Shown here: positions 12,101 to 22,726 of the stretch, piece by piece | Numbering within the stretch: the first letter of the stretch is position 1 | How the letters are laid out: each line of letters opens with the position of its first letter | Assembly: GCA_018292915.2 (NCBI GenBank) | Contig: JACVVK020000086.1 | Location: 1,317,001 to 1,381,000 of the forward strand | DNA: 64,000 nucleotides | Source: Batillaria attramentaria | Taxonomy: Eukaryota > Mollusca > Gastropoda > Batillariidae | Reading direction: 5' to 3' | Notes under the pieces: model-generated | Told to the model about the DNA's origin: nothing | The model's database searches: none | What the model saw: only the letters and a program-made list of their open reading frames with translations | Made by a program: the position numbers and the translations under genes

Positions 12101-14580
12101 AGAAAAACCCACGCTACGTATTATTTTTTGCTGGCAGTCACGCGATCAGACCTCTAGGTGCCACTGAGAAACAGCTTTGCTATTCACTCCCGCGATCACG
12201 CACGTGGACATAAAGGTTTCGTTCCGCTGATATGAAGTCTGTAGAGCATGATTTATTCCGTTCAAATACCGACATGAGAGAAGAATGACAACACATAAAT
12301 GTTGCATGTATGAATTCTTTACTCGTCTTGTCATCGACCAAAAGAAACTACGCAGTTGCACACCTTTTCTCAACCCAATACATCGAAGGCAGTTTTAAGA
12401 GGGTTGAATTGGCAGCATTCAACTTCAACACAACAACTTGAAGCGTCATTGTGTTTGGAAAGCATTTCTTTTCCTGAAAAACTTACGAACGACAGCGAAC
12501 AAAGTTCTTTGGTGGAGAAATGAAGTCACGACCCAGACTGAATATAGCTTCTTGCCAAAAACAACAGCGTATCCTTGAAAAACAAAAAACAAACAACAAC
12601 AACAAAAAAAGCAAATTAACTTTTATCCAGCTGACACCGCTTCTACCACTCACGCCAAAACAAACACGCTTGAAAACTTCCGTCACTATCTCCAGTTTCT
12701 ACGCAAGTGATAAAATGTAGACGCAAGGGAAACATTGCTGACGTAAGATGTCTGCAAAAGAACCTTGGCAGTGCGTCACTCAGGTAACAAAACAGGTGGG
12801 AAAGGTGAGCAGAACATACCAAGCCTCCACACTGTGAGCTGGTCGTGTGTGCTGGAGGTGAGAGTGTGAAGACGAGGTCAAGAGAACATGAAAAGTGGGC
12901 TGGGAAAAGGTAATCCCGCCTACATGAGGCAGAGGTTAGTCAGTCTAGCGTGTGAGCCGGGAAAAACTGAAGATGAACGGAAGATGATATACACTGTATC
13001 TACTGATACCCCGCCACACACACGTATTATGCGTCATAAAACCGACATTTTCCACGAATGCGAAATCTGCTCGCCTCCACTCTCTTCCCTTCCTCATCCC
13101 CAAAAGGAGGAAAGGTTATTAGTATAGCTATAAAGATCCTACACAACACGAACTGAAAATTAGATACGATTTCCTGTGCCTGATGGTTCTAGTCTACCTA
13201 ATTAACTGTGTCACACAAAGAGATTATGGATCTTGACCAATTCCCAGCATTTCTAAAGATGGTAACTGATCTAGGCCTTCACCAGTTCAGGGCTAAGCTG
13301 TGCTCTGAAAAACAACGGAAGCCGGCGGGCTTGTGGTAAACAAGTCAATGCCATCCCGCTCTGTAATGGAATAAGGAAGTCTGGTAACCTTGCTCTGACT
13401 GGCGTTGGAAACGATCTTCTGTCAAATTAGTGCTGGTCCTGATCCTTCTGTCTCCCACTCTCCTACAGCTCAAAACCACATGCCGAGAAGTCACGAGTGC
13501 TGATCGATACAATCTTTGTGAGGTAAAATTAGGTCTGAAGGCATGCGGCTGTCGAAAATCATTTTTTTCAAGTGTTGATTGTTGACAACTGAATAAGAAG
13601 TTTAATTTGTTTCTCCTCCCCCCCCCCCCCCCCTCTCTCTCTCTCTCTATTAATTCGACCTTACTGGTGTTTTGAGCCCGTTGGCGGTTATCAACTGTTA
13701 TCAACCTATGGCAGCAGACTGTGACGTTTACACAGGCAATACTGTATTCCACACGGCCATCGAGAGGCACGTGGGACGTGTACTTTGTTCTCGAGATGAT
13801 ATTAACATGGTCTGTTGTTTGCTTGTAATCTCATCTGTTTCGCTCAGAGTGTGTTTGCTTGTGACTGCAGGTGCTTCAGCCAAACTCATGATGTTTGCTT
13901 GCTCTAAATCTCTCTGTTCCCCTCTGTGTGCGTTCGTGCTGTAACTGACTTCACACCCATATGGCCTGTCTTCACCAATCATCATCTAAAAGGATCCATG
14001 CTTTGAAATCTGATGGTCTAATTACGGCCTACTGGCTAAAGGTCTCAAACTTCGCCTGACATCATTCTAGCAATAGGATGAACCAGCAGGAAAACAATTA
14101 CTATCACTGTGAACATACGGGCTAAGCACTGAACAGGAAAAAATAAATAAATAAAAAGACAAAACAAAACAACAACAACAACAACAAAACAAAGGGAATA
14201 TGTTAGGTCATCAACAGTAAAAATGTGATCCACTCACCAGCAGCCTCGAGAACATCGTGGTCGATGACGTCACTGGGCAGGCAGAGGATGCCGTGAACGC
14301 CATGGACGCACTGCAGCAGCTCCCCACGTGGCACGGCCTCCTCGCTGTCCCATTGGCTGATATTGCACCTGCTCATCAGAACGTCCAATCCGCGCTGAGG
14401 AACGCGCCGCGTAATGTAGACCAGGGGACGCAGGCTGGAGTAGAGGGAACGACTCCGGGGACGTCCGCCCAAAGCCGCGTAGTTGTCAAAGTCATAGTCA
14501 CTGAAGATAGCCTCGTCATATGAAGTGTCGTCAAAAGCATCGTCATCTTTCGGGATGGTTTCCTCTGTAGTGCTGGCCAT
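392..14580 (-). CDS. GRHPR-like D-2-hydroxyacid dehydrogenase paralogue, probable pseudoenzyme (3 exons)
   Basis: The exons are 14238-14580, 1415-1585 and 392-1053 on the minus strand. They join at GT/AG sites in phase 1 and give 391 aa. Residues from about 52 onward align along their whole length with the intact paralogue at 27636-31279: an N-terminal lobe, a Rossmann NAD(P) lobe, and a return to the catalytic lobe. Residues 1-51 are an extra acidic, Asp/Ser/Tyr-rich N-terminus. Key residues are changed. GLGRIG becomes GMTSLG (216-221), the catalytic Arg becomes Ser312, the catalytic Glu is Ser341 in my alignment, and the catalytic His becomes Gln360. The frame is open and splicing is consistent, so it does not look like a decayed pseudogene. 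In GRHPR these residues reduce glyoxylate or hydroxypyruvate with NAD(P)H, so this copy should not do that chemistry. A sensor, regulatory or partner role is possible but unproven. Intron 2 is 12.6 kb and packed with repeats. Confidence 0.82.
1415..1585 (-). CDS. Gene A exon 2: 171-nt exon homologous to gene B exon 2
   Basis: The acceptor reads TTTTAAAG|GTCC and the donor AAAG|GTGTGTTG, both in phase 1. The exon is 171 nt, exactly the length of gene B exon 2. It encodes [20 protein letters not shown] and onward. Gene B has [12 protein letters not shown] where this copy has [12 protein letters not shown], so the conserved S-V-G-Y substrate loop is also lost. Confidence 0.8.
2035..2370 (-). mobile_element. 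tRNA-derived SINE-like element (second type), in intron of gene A
   Basis: Read on the minus strand, 2370-2301 looks like a tRNA head. It has an A-box-like GTAGTGTAGTGGTTAGCAC and a B-box-like GGGTTCGAGTCC. It is followed by unrelated sequence of about 250 bp. It differs from the main SINE family of the window. Its tail boundary is uncertain and I found no convincing target-site duplication. Confidence 0.5.
3476..3830. repeat. Compound microsatellite (TG)n ... (TG)n ... GCGTGAGTGTGACAGT ... (GA)n(G)n
   Basis: Two pure (GT)n runs at 3476-3528 and 3577-3644 are separated by a short unique spacer. They are followed by a C/CT-rich tract, two copies of a GCGTGAGTGTGACAGT unit, and (GA)n followed by poly-G. 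All reading frames through it are artefacts of the repeat. Confidence 0.95.
4885..5370. repeat. Two adjacent degenerate tandem repeats
   Basis: Around 4885-4990 and 5035-5130 there are two diverged copies of a module about 150 bp long, each ending in GGTTGTTTAAAATTTC. Then 5165-5370 holds about four diverged copies of a module of roughly 55-60 bp. Its recognisable parts are AGCAATAAAATTC, TAACTCCAGTGAC and TGCACTTAGTA. Confidence 0.65.
6203..6417 (+). mobile_element. SINE family 1, copy 1 (tRNA-derived)
   Basis: The body is 6217-6403. It starts in a G run followed by AGCCGGCCGGGGTGGCC. It has a tRNA-like A box (GGCCAAATGGTAGAGCG) and B box (AGTTCGGATCCC). A family-specific body (CCCCGTCTTTGATATCACC, then GGTGGAAAAGGACGTTAAAC) leads to an ACCCACCC tail. 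Flanking direct repeats TTCTTGTTATCGGG (6203-6216) and TTCTTATTATCGGG (6404-6417) differ at one base and look like a target-site duplication. Confidence 0.85.
7002..7148. repeat. (TG)n microsatellite
   Basis: Two long TG runs are interrupted once near 7058-7076 by ATGTGCATGTGTCAGAG. Confidence 0.97.
7239..7261. repeat. (TA)n microsatellite
   Basis: A run of about eleven TA units. Confidence 0.95.
8286..8900 (+). pseudogene. 5'-truncated, frameshifted LINE reverse transcriptase C-terminus
   Basis: The open frame from about 8332 to 8900 encodes [19 protein letters not shown], later [31 protein letters not shown] and [13 protein letters not shown]. These are typical of the region after the polymerase core in non-LTR retrotransposons. 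Upstream, another frame gives [11 protein letters not shown], which joins this one only if one extra T near 8328-8330 is ignored, so there is a +1 frameshift. A (TC)n run precedes it. No catalytic YxDD core or endonuclease domain is left, so this is a dead fragment. Confidence 0.85.
9115..9190. repeat. (GT)n followed by (GC)n alternating purine-pyrimidine tract
   Basis: GT repeats pass into GCGCGCGCGC. The whole tract is alternating purine-pyrimidine. It lies downstream of the LINE fragment. Confidence 0.95.
9804..9864. repeat. 20-bp inverted repeat able to form a hairpin
   Basis: The arm at 9804-9823 (CTCTGCCAGAAAGCACTATC) and the arm at 9845-9864 are reverse complements except for one base. 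They are separated by 21 nt. The whole would fold into a hairpin of about 61 nt within an intron of gene A. Confidence 0.85.
10249..10426. mobile_element. MITE with TTAA target sites, copy 1
   Basis: The element is 10253-10422 between two TTAA sites (10249-10252 and 10423-10426). Its ends are CTCTCCCTATA and, inverted, TATGCCAGT preceded by CTCTC. Its inside, read on the minus strand, resembles the second copy at 37964-38212, with CGTTCACAA, GGTCC and ATTTA in the same order. TTAA target sites are a mark of piggyBac- and Kolobok-type transposons. Confidence 0.65.
11269..11296. repeat. (TAC)n microsatellite
   Basis: About nine ACT/TAC units inside the long intron of gene A. Confidence 0.95.
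14238..14580 (-). CDS. Gene A exon 1: acidic extension and N-terminal lobe
   Basis: This exon encodes residues 1-114 plus one base of codon 115. The ATG at 14580 opens [18 protein letters not shown] and the donor reads GCTG|GTGAGTG. The stretch from [10 protein letters not shown] to DHDVLEAAG matches exon 1 of gene B (KVYVTRI to GEVLDAAG). The first 51 residues have no counterpart in gene B. Just upstream, a CAGCAG|GTAACC string could act as a donor, so an additional 5' exon or an alternative start cannot be excluded. Confidence 0.75.
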
Positions 14581-15161
14581 GGCTTCAGCTGAGAAGTGGT
14601 TACCTGCTGTGCTGGTCGAGGTACAACTTCTTTGTTAGCAAAGGCTGCCTCTGCGGCTCTTGTAAACGAAGTATGTACGTGAAGTTTACTGTACAACTTG
14701 TCAGATCAGATCAACTCAATCAATGACCAAAAAAGGACACCAAAAAGGACGGTTAAAAACAAACTATACACGGCTTGCAGAATGTTCGAGAAAGCCGTAA
14801 CGTTTGAGCAAAGACCGACTTTGTCGTAGAGAGCAGTTACTTTTAACAGGATCCAGTTTTAAAACCGGCTGACTTCCGGTTATGAAGATGATTGGATCGG
14901 AAGGCGGGGGCAGCTTGTACCCTATGCTGCACTCCAGGGTTCGTTGTAGTTCTGATGGAGGGAGCGACTGAGCAGGAAGGTTGCTCAGTTCAGTCTGTGT
15001 CCGCCTTGGGAGTGCCTGTAGCTGCTCTGTGTGGGCAGGATGTACTGTAAGCTTGGCAAAACCGGTACTGACAGTCTGTTCACCTGAAACATCATAAAAC
15101 CAATAATGCCCACATTATGTCCATCCGGTACACCGATTCAAGATGTGTAGTGGTGAAGGCC

Positions 15162-15240
<79 letters not shown>

Positions 15241-15288
15241 ATGAACACACAATGCAAGCATTACAAGGTTTCAACAGAAAGCCCCCCC

Positions 15289-15344
<56 letters not shown>

Positions 15345-16422
15345 CACACACACATCCATCATGAAAGCACAGGCATAACCATAAGTTTCCTTCGGAAAGG
15401 TCACATTACAACAACAGGCCCGTGTCATTAACCAGTTACATTACGTAGCAAGATGTTATGAATTCACATGCATGCTTTGTGTAACAAACGCACACACGGT
15501 CATTGTCTTATGCAAACGCGGTGCTATTTGTCGCACACTAAATCATGCCACGAATACTGACGAGCCCTCCACGAGGCAACTGAGACAAATTTACGTTCAT
15601 AACACCAGCTATGCCAAACCAACGTCCGCCAAGTAGTAGAAAAACCAAGAAATCGCTACGTTGGCCACTTTCACAGTGAGAAGCTTACCTTTGAATGCAA
15701 ATGGAAGTGTTAAGCAAGAAAGTCTTCATTCGCGTGTGCCGTGTGCGTAATTCACTTGAAACATGCAGAAATTTTGTGTTTGATCCGAGTCCGGGGCAGA
15801 GGCCGCGACCGCCGGGCTGTTAGTACTGTCACTGAGAGCATTCGATGGTGCCACACTAAAGATGATGCAAGTCCACGCTCGTGCAGATACACGGTTGCAT
15901 CAGATGTATGTTCTCGGGACAGAAAGTGTCGAGATAAGCAGTTCTATCTTCGGTCGGCTAATCTTATCCCCCCATTCGCCCGGTGACTGTGTGCCGGTGT
16001 GACGTCACACGTACAGGCCAGTAAACCACTGATCAAAGTGCAAGGTACCAAGTATCCATGGTAACGGTAACCAGGTGATCTGAAGTATCCCTCCAAAACT
16101 GGTAAGCGACCTGAATACTGTGCACGCGAGTTCCCCAGTCTCTAAAATTACGCTAGTGGTGGACAGCACACGTCAATCTAATCCGACTACTTACTCACCC
16201 TATCATTCGCGGCACTGATTTCAAACGTCAGTCGGCCAATGTGTCACGCGCCGACCGCAAACACTGACTGCCTTTCATCAAAAACTAATGATCAATTCCC
16301 TCGGGATGCTGACTGTCTAATCACTCTTACGGCGAACACGTCAGTGACACTCCAACTAACCAACCAACCAACCAATCAGCGTCCCTGTTCCTTATATAAA
16401 ATACAGTAAGAATTAGCGCTTT
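14581..16422. other. Upstream flank of gene A; no gene seen
   Basis: This is the presumed promoter side of the minus-strand gene A. I could not identify a convincing TATA box or a further exon. The only clear structure is two (CT)n(CA)n blocks at 15161-15239 and 15282-15353. Confidence 0.5.
15161..15353. repeat. Two (CT)n(CA)n compound microsatellites
   Basis: The same structure, CT repeats passing into CA repeats, occurs twice about 120 bp apart (15161-15239 and 15282-15353). Both are followed by a CCATCATGAAAGCAC or CCATGAACACAC string, suggesting a local duplication. Confidence 0.9.
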
Positions 16423-16759
16423 TCTCAACTGCTGGGGGAGCCGGTGTAACAGGCCAGAATCTACCCCTGGCCCCGAATCTACCCGGGTAGAAACTGGACT
16501 AGGCCAGTTTAAACCCGGGTAGTTTCTGGCCTAGGCCAGTTTCTACCCCCCTGGCCCCGAATCTACCCCCCCTGGCCCCGAATCTACCCCCCCTGGTCTG
16601 AGCTAAATTCGAATTCATTGTACTGAGCTAAATTTACAATTTCACTACACCAGTTGCTACAGTGGCTACTACTGCGTCGAACTGGTTGTACTGAGGAAAT
16701 GCGCTGGTTGAGCTACCCCGCAAGCTTTTCCCTCTGACAGAAAACTGACACTGCCATTT

Positions 16760-17222
16760 ATCTGGAAAACAGATCAGATCACTTCAACGTCGTTCTCAGC
16801 GTTGCATAACCTTGTTATAAAGTTTCGTTTTAAATTGCTGGTATGTCTGTTTTATAGACCACAATATTTATAGTATCGATACTCTGATATTCAGAATCCC
16901 ACGTACTAAACTTTCTTCTGTTGGCGGTCGAGCCTTCTCCTACGCTGGTCCAAAAGCCTGGAAATTCACTGCCTCTTTCGCTCCGCCAGTCAACCTCCCT
17001 CGAAACCTTCAAAACAAATCTAAAAACCTACCTGTTTTCATCTCAACGGCACCGTCTAACCTGCCTCTGTCTTTCTCCATCTCCTTATAAAGTACCATAC
17101 ATGCAGTTGCCCTGGCCCTGAACCTTGACTCTTATCTGTACTTTTACCTGTACTTTTAGCGCTTAGAACTGCCTTATAAGTAGATAACAGCGCTATAGAA
17201 ATAAATTATTATTATTATTATT
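16760..17222 (+). pseudogene. LINE 3' end (frameshifted RT C-terminus and ATT tail)
   Basis: Two frames read in turn give SSVGGRAFSYAGPKAW and then NSLPLSLRQSTSLETFKTNL, together the usual C-terminal end of many LINE reverse transcriptases, broken by a frameshift near 16960. The element ends with a GCGCTTAG...CAGCGCTATAG hairpin and (ATT)n at about 17200-17222. It lies inside the foldback element. Confidence 0.75.
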
Positions 17223-17338
17223 AGTTAACATGTGCTTTCATCTGCAACTCAAGTTACTCAATTTTTTATGCAGATTGCTCTGATGTTACACTGTTTGCAT
17301 TAAAATAAATTTTAATCAACATCTCTATCTATCTCAGT

Positions 17339-17342
<4 letters not shown>

Positions 17343-17396
<54 letters not shown>

Positions 17397-17425
17397 TCTG
17401 TGTGTGTCTGTGTGTGTGTGTGCAC
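17343..17425. repeat. (GT)n microsatellite
   Basis: A GT run with TCTC interruptions near its right end, inside the foldback element. Confidence 0.95.
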
Positions 17426-18298
17426 GCGTACATTAAAACATAATTTTGACAAAGTAAATATTCATTTATACGCTCTTGTACTAGCATGAACAAAACTTAC
17501 ATGAACCATTTATAGAGACAATACTATTATTTCAAAGTGTAATCAAAGACATATATACTGTTCAAACAAAGAAACGCATAGTCAATCTGATGTTTTCATT
17601 CGGGGCCAGGGGGAGAGAAACTGGCCTAGAACAGGAGGGGGTAGATTCTGGGCCAGGGGGGGGGGGGGGGGGGTAGGAACTGGCCTAGGCCAGTTTAAAC
17701 CAGGTGTAGCTTCTGGCCTAGTCCAGTTTCTACCCGGGTAGATTTGGGCCTAGGCCAGTTCCTGCGGGGTAGATTCTGGACGGGGTACATGTAGATTCTG
17801 GCCTGGTACACCGGGTTGGCCGAATGTGCGACTGAGTCGTGAGCTCGTATCACAGCTGGTGCCAAAATTAATATTTGTGCTGGCTTTTTCATCGTTGCCC
17901 CGTCTTTGATATCACCCTTACATGGTGGAAAAGGCCGTAAAACCCCCCAAACCCACCCCACACCCCCTCTCAACTGCTGATTACATAAGCTTCATTTGGT
18001 ATGAGACCACTGAGTTGAACAGCTCGGTACCCCAGTTCAAGCCTGCCACCTCTGACGGACTGATTAGAGGCTACTATAATGCTAAGTACAGTCTTCTGAT
18101 TTTATGTAACTTTCCGTAAGCTGCCGTTCTGTAAAGCCTGCCCCAGGGTATACTTTGTACTTTAGCCTAGATTTCTCCACACAACTGACGTACCGGGTGG
18201 CCGCCGCCGATTGACACGTATACCCGTTTCACTGCAAGAGCCGGACTGGTCACGTTCCCGCGGCGCTGCAGTTTTACACCCGGTATTTGCAACTCATG

Positions 18299-18389
<91 letters not shown>
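18299..18389. repeat. (GT)n microsatellite, about 45 units
   Basis: A nearly pure GT run ending in GCGCGC. Confidence 0.97.
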
Positions 18390-18392
<3 letters not shown>

Positions 18393-19492
18393 CCGGTGTC
18401 ACATGTGTGTGTGACTCTCTAACTGGTTGATTCTGATTCTGATTGATACCCAGTCACCATGAAGAAAAAAAGAAGAAAACAAGGCGGGCCGCTGAGATGG
18501 GAGCCGGAACCGGCTCAGTGAATTAGTGCACTGGACTGGAAAGGCTGTGAAATCAAGCTGTGGGATAGGTTTTTAGTTCAAGTTGTTTGTTTTGTATTGG
18601 TTAATTCCGGGCTTTTGGTTTGGTTTGTTTTTGTTGTTTTTTTTGGTTTTGTTTTTTTGTTTTTTTCTTGGGGGGGGGGGGGGGGCGTGCCCACTTAAGT
18701 CTTTAGAGGCTGGTCACTGAGACGCAGCGATTTTACACGTCTGCCCGAGGGGTAAAATGCACTCTCGTCCAATTAAATCGGATCGCCGGAGGGACTGAAG
18801 CGCGAGCCAGGGAACAGAACACTGTCCTATTTTTTCCTCGCCGCTGACCATGCGCTTTCGCTCTTTGTGTATTGTCTAGAGCCGGGACGGCGGTGCAGAT
18901 GGTAGCCAAAGTGCGTTAGTCGCAACGTGTGACCGCAACCCCCGCGCAATACACAAGCAGGCTCGTCGAGACCCAGTATGCCGTCAACAAAGCTCGGCCG
19001 GGTACACTGAGGGAATGGAGCTGAAAAAACACTTTACGGACTCGACTCGAGTGGCGTAGTCTAGCCGCGTGGTTCAGTGCTGCACTACAGTGTTATTGAT
19101 TGTACAGACAGATTTGACCCACTTTCTCGGCTAAGACAGTAAACTAGTACATGTATTCGGCTGATGGTACATGTAAAGTCGGAACACACCACTATCGGTA
19201 CTGACGGATCGTGCCGACTTTGCCTGCATAATGCTGCTTACAGGGAAGGAGCCTAGTTGCATAAAGACAAACAGTCCTACCTGGGGTCTCTGCTTACTCA
19301 GGTGGTTTTTCGTGAACTTTGGAGCCTTGGGTAGGTCAGGCTGAACTCGTTACAGTAATCTGTGGCCCTGCTTCTCATGCGAAAACTGACCTGCGATCTG
19401 ACAAGAACGCAGTCTTCACAACCACCAAAACTGACAGCGACTAGTTGACTACTGTCGCCGGACACACCGCCGGCTACACTATGCACATGTTC

Positions 19493-19791
19493 ATACATGC
19501 GAAGTCACTGAACGTACGATCTTATGAAGGGTACTCTGATACATGCGAAGTCACTGAACGTACGATCTTATGAAGGGTACTCTCATACATGCGAAGTCAC
19601 TGAACGTACGATCTTATGAAGGGTACTCTCAAACATGTTTCTACTTCTCCGATGTGTTCACAAAACGAGAAACAAGCAGGTGAAAACACACCAAGTCACT
19701 GTTCTGCCTTCTTAAGCTGCGTCATGGTAGAAACAAGCAGGTGAAAACACACCAAGTCACTGTTCTGCCTTCTTAAGCTGCGTCATGGTAA
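19493..19791. repeat. Two recent tandem duplications side by side
   Basis: A 46-bp unit (beginning ATACATGCGAAGTCACTG) occurs three times in tandem at 19493-19630, almost without differences. Directly after it a 61-bp unit (beginning AACAAGCAGGTGAAAACAC) occurs twice at 19671-19791. The high identity suggests recent origin or slippage. Confidence 0.9.
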
Positions 19792-22600
19792 ATCGCTAAC
19801 TGAGATTGTCAATGCACCATCACGCATGCCGCCAAGCATGTGTTTTAATTAACGTACACGGGTGGCAGATCCATAAAACCTGTACCATGAACGCCACCGC
19901 GATACATAAACCTGCTGGCAGGCACAAGCTGTGCGTCACACATCAACTGGAGCGTTACCAGCGGTACTGAGTTATTTCGGGAAGTTAATTCTGACACCCC
20001 CGCAGTACTGGATGCACAAGATGCCTGGCCCTTCATCAGAATTAGGTGTACATACATGTACATTACTGGGATGACTTTTGTCACGGTGACGTACACGCAC
20101 TTTTGATTGGGATACTGTGATTTAGTGACACATAACCGGTGTGCACTGCCACAGCTGATTAGTGAGAGACAATATTGAACGTTCCATGGTGCTGATCATT
20201 CATAATTATTGCACAAGCCTTCCACATCACTCACCGGGCGGAACCGGGCACATTTACATGTTTACAAGCTTTAAACAGCTTACTGAAATGACCGTCATGC
20301 AGGTCAGACTCCCCAACATTTATCGAACACAAAACACATTTTTTCAATCCTTAGTCTAAGTGAAGTGAAAACTGTATTGATGCCCATGCCAACCACTTTG
20401 CTGAGTCACATCAACATGTTACAAAGTTACCAGTCAGTCATTCTGACAGCCAACAGAAATTACATAAACAAGCAATGGCTGTACCACTGACTCACTAGGA
20501 TAAACTTTTTTGTATGAGAGTAAGTTCTTTACTACATGTACAGGTGTACACATCGTCCACCTTACCTCTGCCATAATGCTTATCCCATTCACCCATGTGG
20601 AACAGCGGTCACTGATGCAATCCATACAAAGCAGTCACAGCATAGACAGGCCAATGGTATTCTTTCTGCCTGAGCCTATTTCATCAGCACTTGTCTAACC
20701 GGTACTCAGCATGACTCAGTGCCGGTTACTAGGGTGAAATGATTTCTTTAGAATATAGGCAGGTGTGCCCATACATGAATGGCAAATGCCTGTGGCTTCT
20801 CACTGAACACAATTAAAACTGACGTCATAAAATCCTCCTTAGTGAACCTGGTGCATCGACCTTTCTCCATCATGCCCTCCCTTTCAAGGGCCTCTTGAAA
20901 AGACTATACATGTACATACAATACCAGAGGGTTTTCTGTCTATTCATCATGACAGGGATGGGGGAGGGCATCCTGTTGAGTGGTGGGGAGGGGGGGGGTA
21001 TCCTGTTGATTTTCTTCCTCGTGTGAAATTTCAGGTCAAAAGCGGCAGTGGACACTCATCCTGACTAGCAAGAAGCAGAGACAAATACACACATCTCAGA
21101 CGGCAGTTCATTGATGATGCATGCATGTGTACGTGTGTGTTTATAGGAATGACACTGCATGGGGTGAACATTTTGCAATAACATCTTAGAACTGACTAGG
21201 GCTATACAGACGTTGTCGCTTGATTACGCCCACCCTCAACTGTTTCTGTGCACATCAGTACCGGAAATGAACTACTTTCGACGGACGTCAGTTGTGCAGA
21301 AGACAGAAACAAGCATCGATACTGCATAAACAGCAATGCTGGATAAGCTCAAAACAAACCAAAACGCTTGTCAAACCTAAAAAGCATACCACGATTTTCT
21401 TGGGTGATGAATGGCGGAATTTTCTCAGACAAAACCGCTGTGAACAGCACAACAGCCCAACTTGAGCAAAACAGGTTGATCCACCGACGGTACCATATAT
21501 ACCATAAACACTGTACACGGACAGCATCGATCGACAAATACTGCGTCGTCTTCAAGCGCCTCACTGGGCTGTGATTCTACACGGCAACATAAAAAAGAAT
21601 CGTTTCTATGCAAAGGCTGGAAACGCGTTACAAACTTACCGTGCTAACCGTACAGTCGGCAGCCGCTGTCCGTTTCCGTGCGATGGAGAAGCAGAAGAAG
21701 TACTGGCTGTACCTTCGTTCCGGCTTTCACAGACCTGCTGTAGAGGACCGAGGCCTGACACAGACTAACTCAGCAGCTGATAGGTCCTAAATATATAATA
21801 CCTTACGAGCGGGTGTCGCTCGAGCGGTAAGTGCACAAAGGGACAAGTGTGCTAAAAACCAAGCCAGGTACCTGCCTTGCCAAAACCGTCGCTCCAAAAC
21901 GCAAATGCCCATCAAGCAAACCGCAGTGCAACCCCGTTTGCCTACGTCACACCCGCTGTACACAAACAGCCAAAAACTCGGTCGCTAAGCCACGCCCCTT
22001 TGGCCCCCTGACCTGCGCACTTCTGCCGGGTCACGATTGTATGGTGATCTGGTTTGGCTGAAACAAGTCGGGCAACGCTGCCCACTACGGACAGACAGGA
22101 CGCGTATGTACGGCTTACTATAAAATTATGTACAAACACTTACCAGTGAAACAAATGATCTTGTACAGGCTGCTTTTCACAAGCGTAATCACTCAGGCAT
22201 TAACTGATTTGGCCGAATGGAGGCTGTACCGACGCCGGCACGACCACTACTAGTACTGCGGCCGGTGGCGTGGGCCGGCATGCCGGACTGACTACTGCCG
22301 AAGAGAGCAGCCCGGCGGGCCAGTTGCACGGTGGCTGCGAGCTTATCTTTTTCGCCATTGTGGTGTACTCGGCCTGTAAACGTCATCTGCTTGCTTCCAA
22401 ACCTGATCAAGTGATAAACAAATGTCAAAATCTATGTGGCCGACCACTCTTATTTATGGCAGGTGTAGGCAACCATAGAAATATAATGTGGGTGTCGCCC
22501 AAAGCTCGTTGTTGATTGGTGCAGCGGGCCACACCTCCGCCAAGGTGAAGGCCCCTTCTCCTCTCCTTCACCCTCTCCCGCGTCCATAAATCAGTACAGT
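19792..22600. other. Intergenic; no gene recognised
   Basis: Apart from short G runs there are only short chance reading frames here. No RNA gene or known repeat is recognised. Confidence 0.4.
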
Positions 22601-22606
22601 ACGGCA

Positions 22607-22627
22607 AGCGCACGCGCGCGCGCGCAC

Positions 22628-22661
<34 letters not shown>

Positions 22662-22726
22662 GGCGTTTCAAGAGAAGCGCAACAAGCACATACCACATAT
22701 GTGTGTGTGCGTGCGTGCGTGCGCGC

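Larger units (their letters stand above)
16441..17814. mobile_element. Foldback-type element with palindromic subterminal arrays
   Basis: Outer ends are inverted: CCGGTGTAACAGGCCAGAAT at 16441-16460, and its near-complement ends at 17814. CCGG may be the target duplication. Both arms (about 16445-16598 and 17598-17810) are built from short inverted modules. These include CTGGCCTAGGCCAGTTTCTA, CCCGGGTAGAAACTGG and CCTGGCCCCGAATCTACC. The centre holds a LINE 3' end and a TG microsatellite. No transposase frame is visible, so it would be non-autonomous. Confidence 0.7.
16423..17979 (+). mobile_element. SINE family 1, copy 2, split by a foldback element
   Basis: A perfect 12-bp direct repeat, TCTCAACTGCTG, occurs at 16423-16434 and 17968-17979. 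Just inside it on the left is the SINE 5' end (GGGGAGCCGG, 16435-16444). On the right is the rest of the SINE (17815-17967: GTTGGCCGAATG, then CCCCGTCTTTGATATCACC, then the ACCC-rich tail). The 1.37 kb between is unrelated to the SINE. The simplest history is a SINE insertion followed by a second insertion into its head. Confidence 0.8.
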
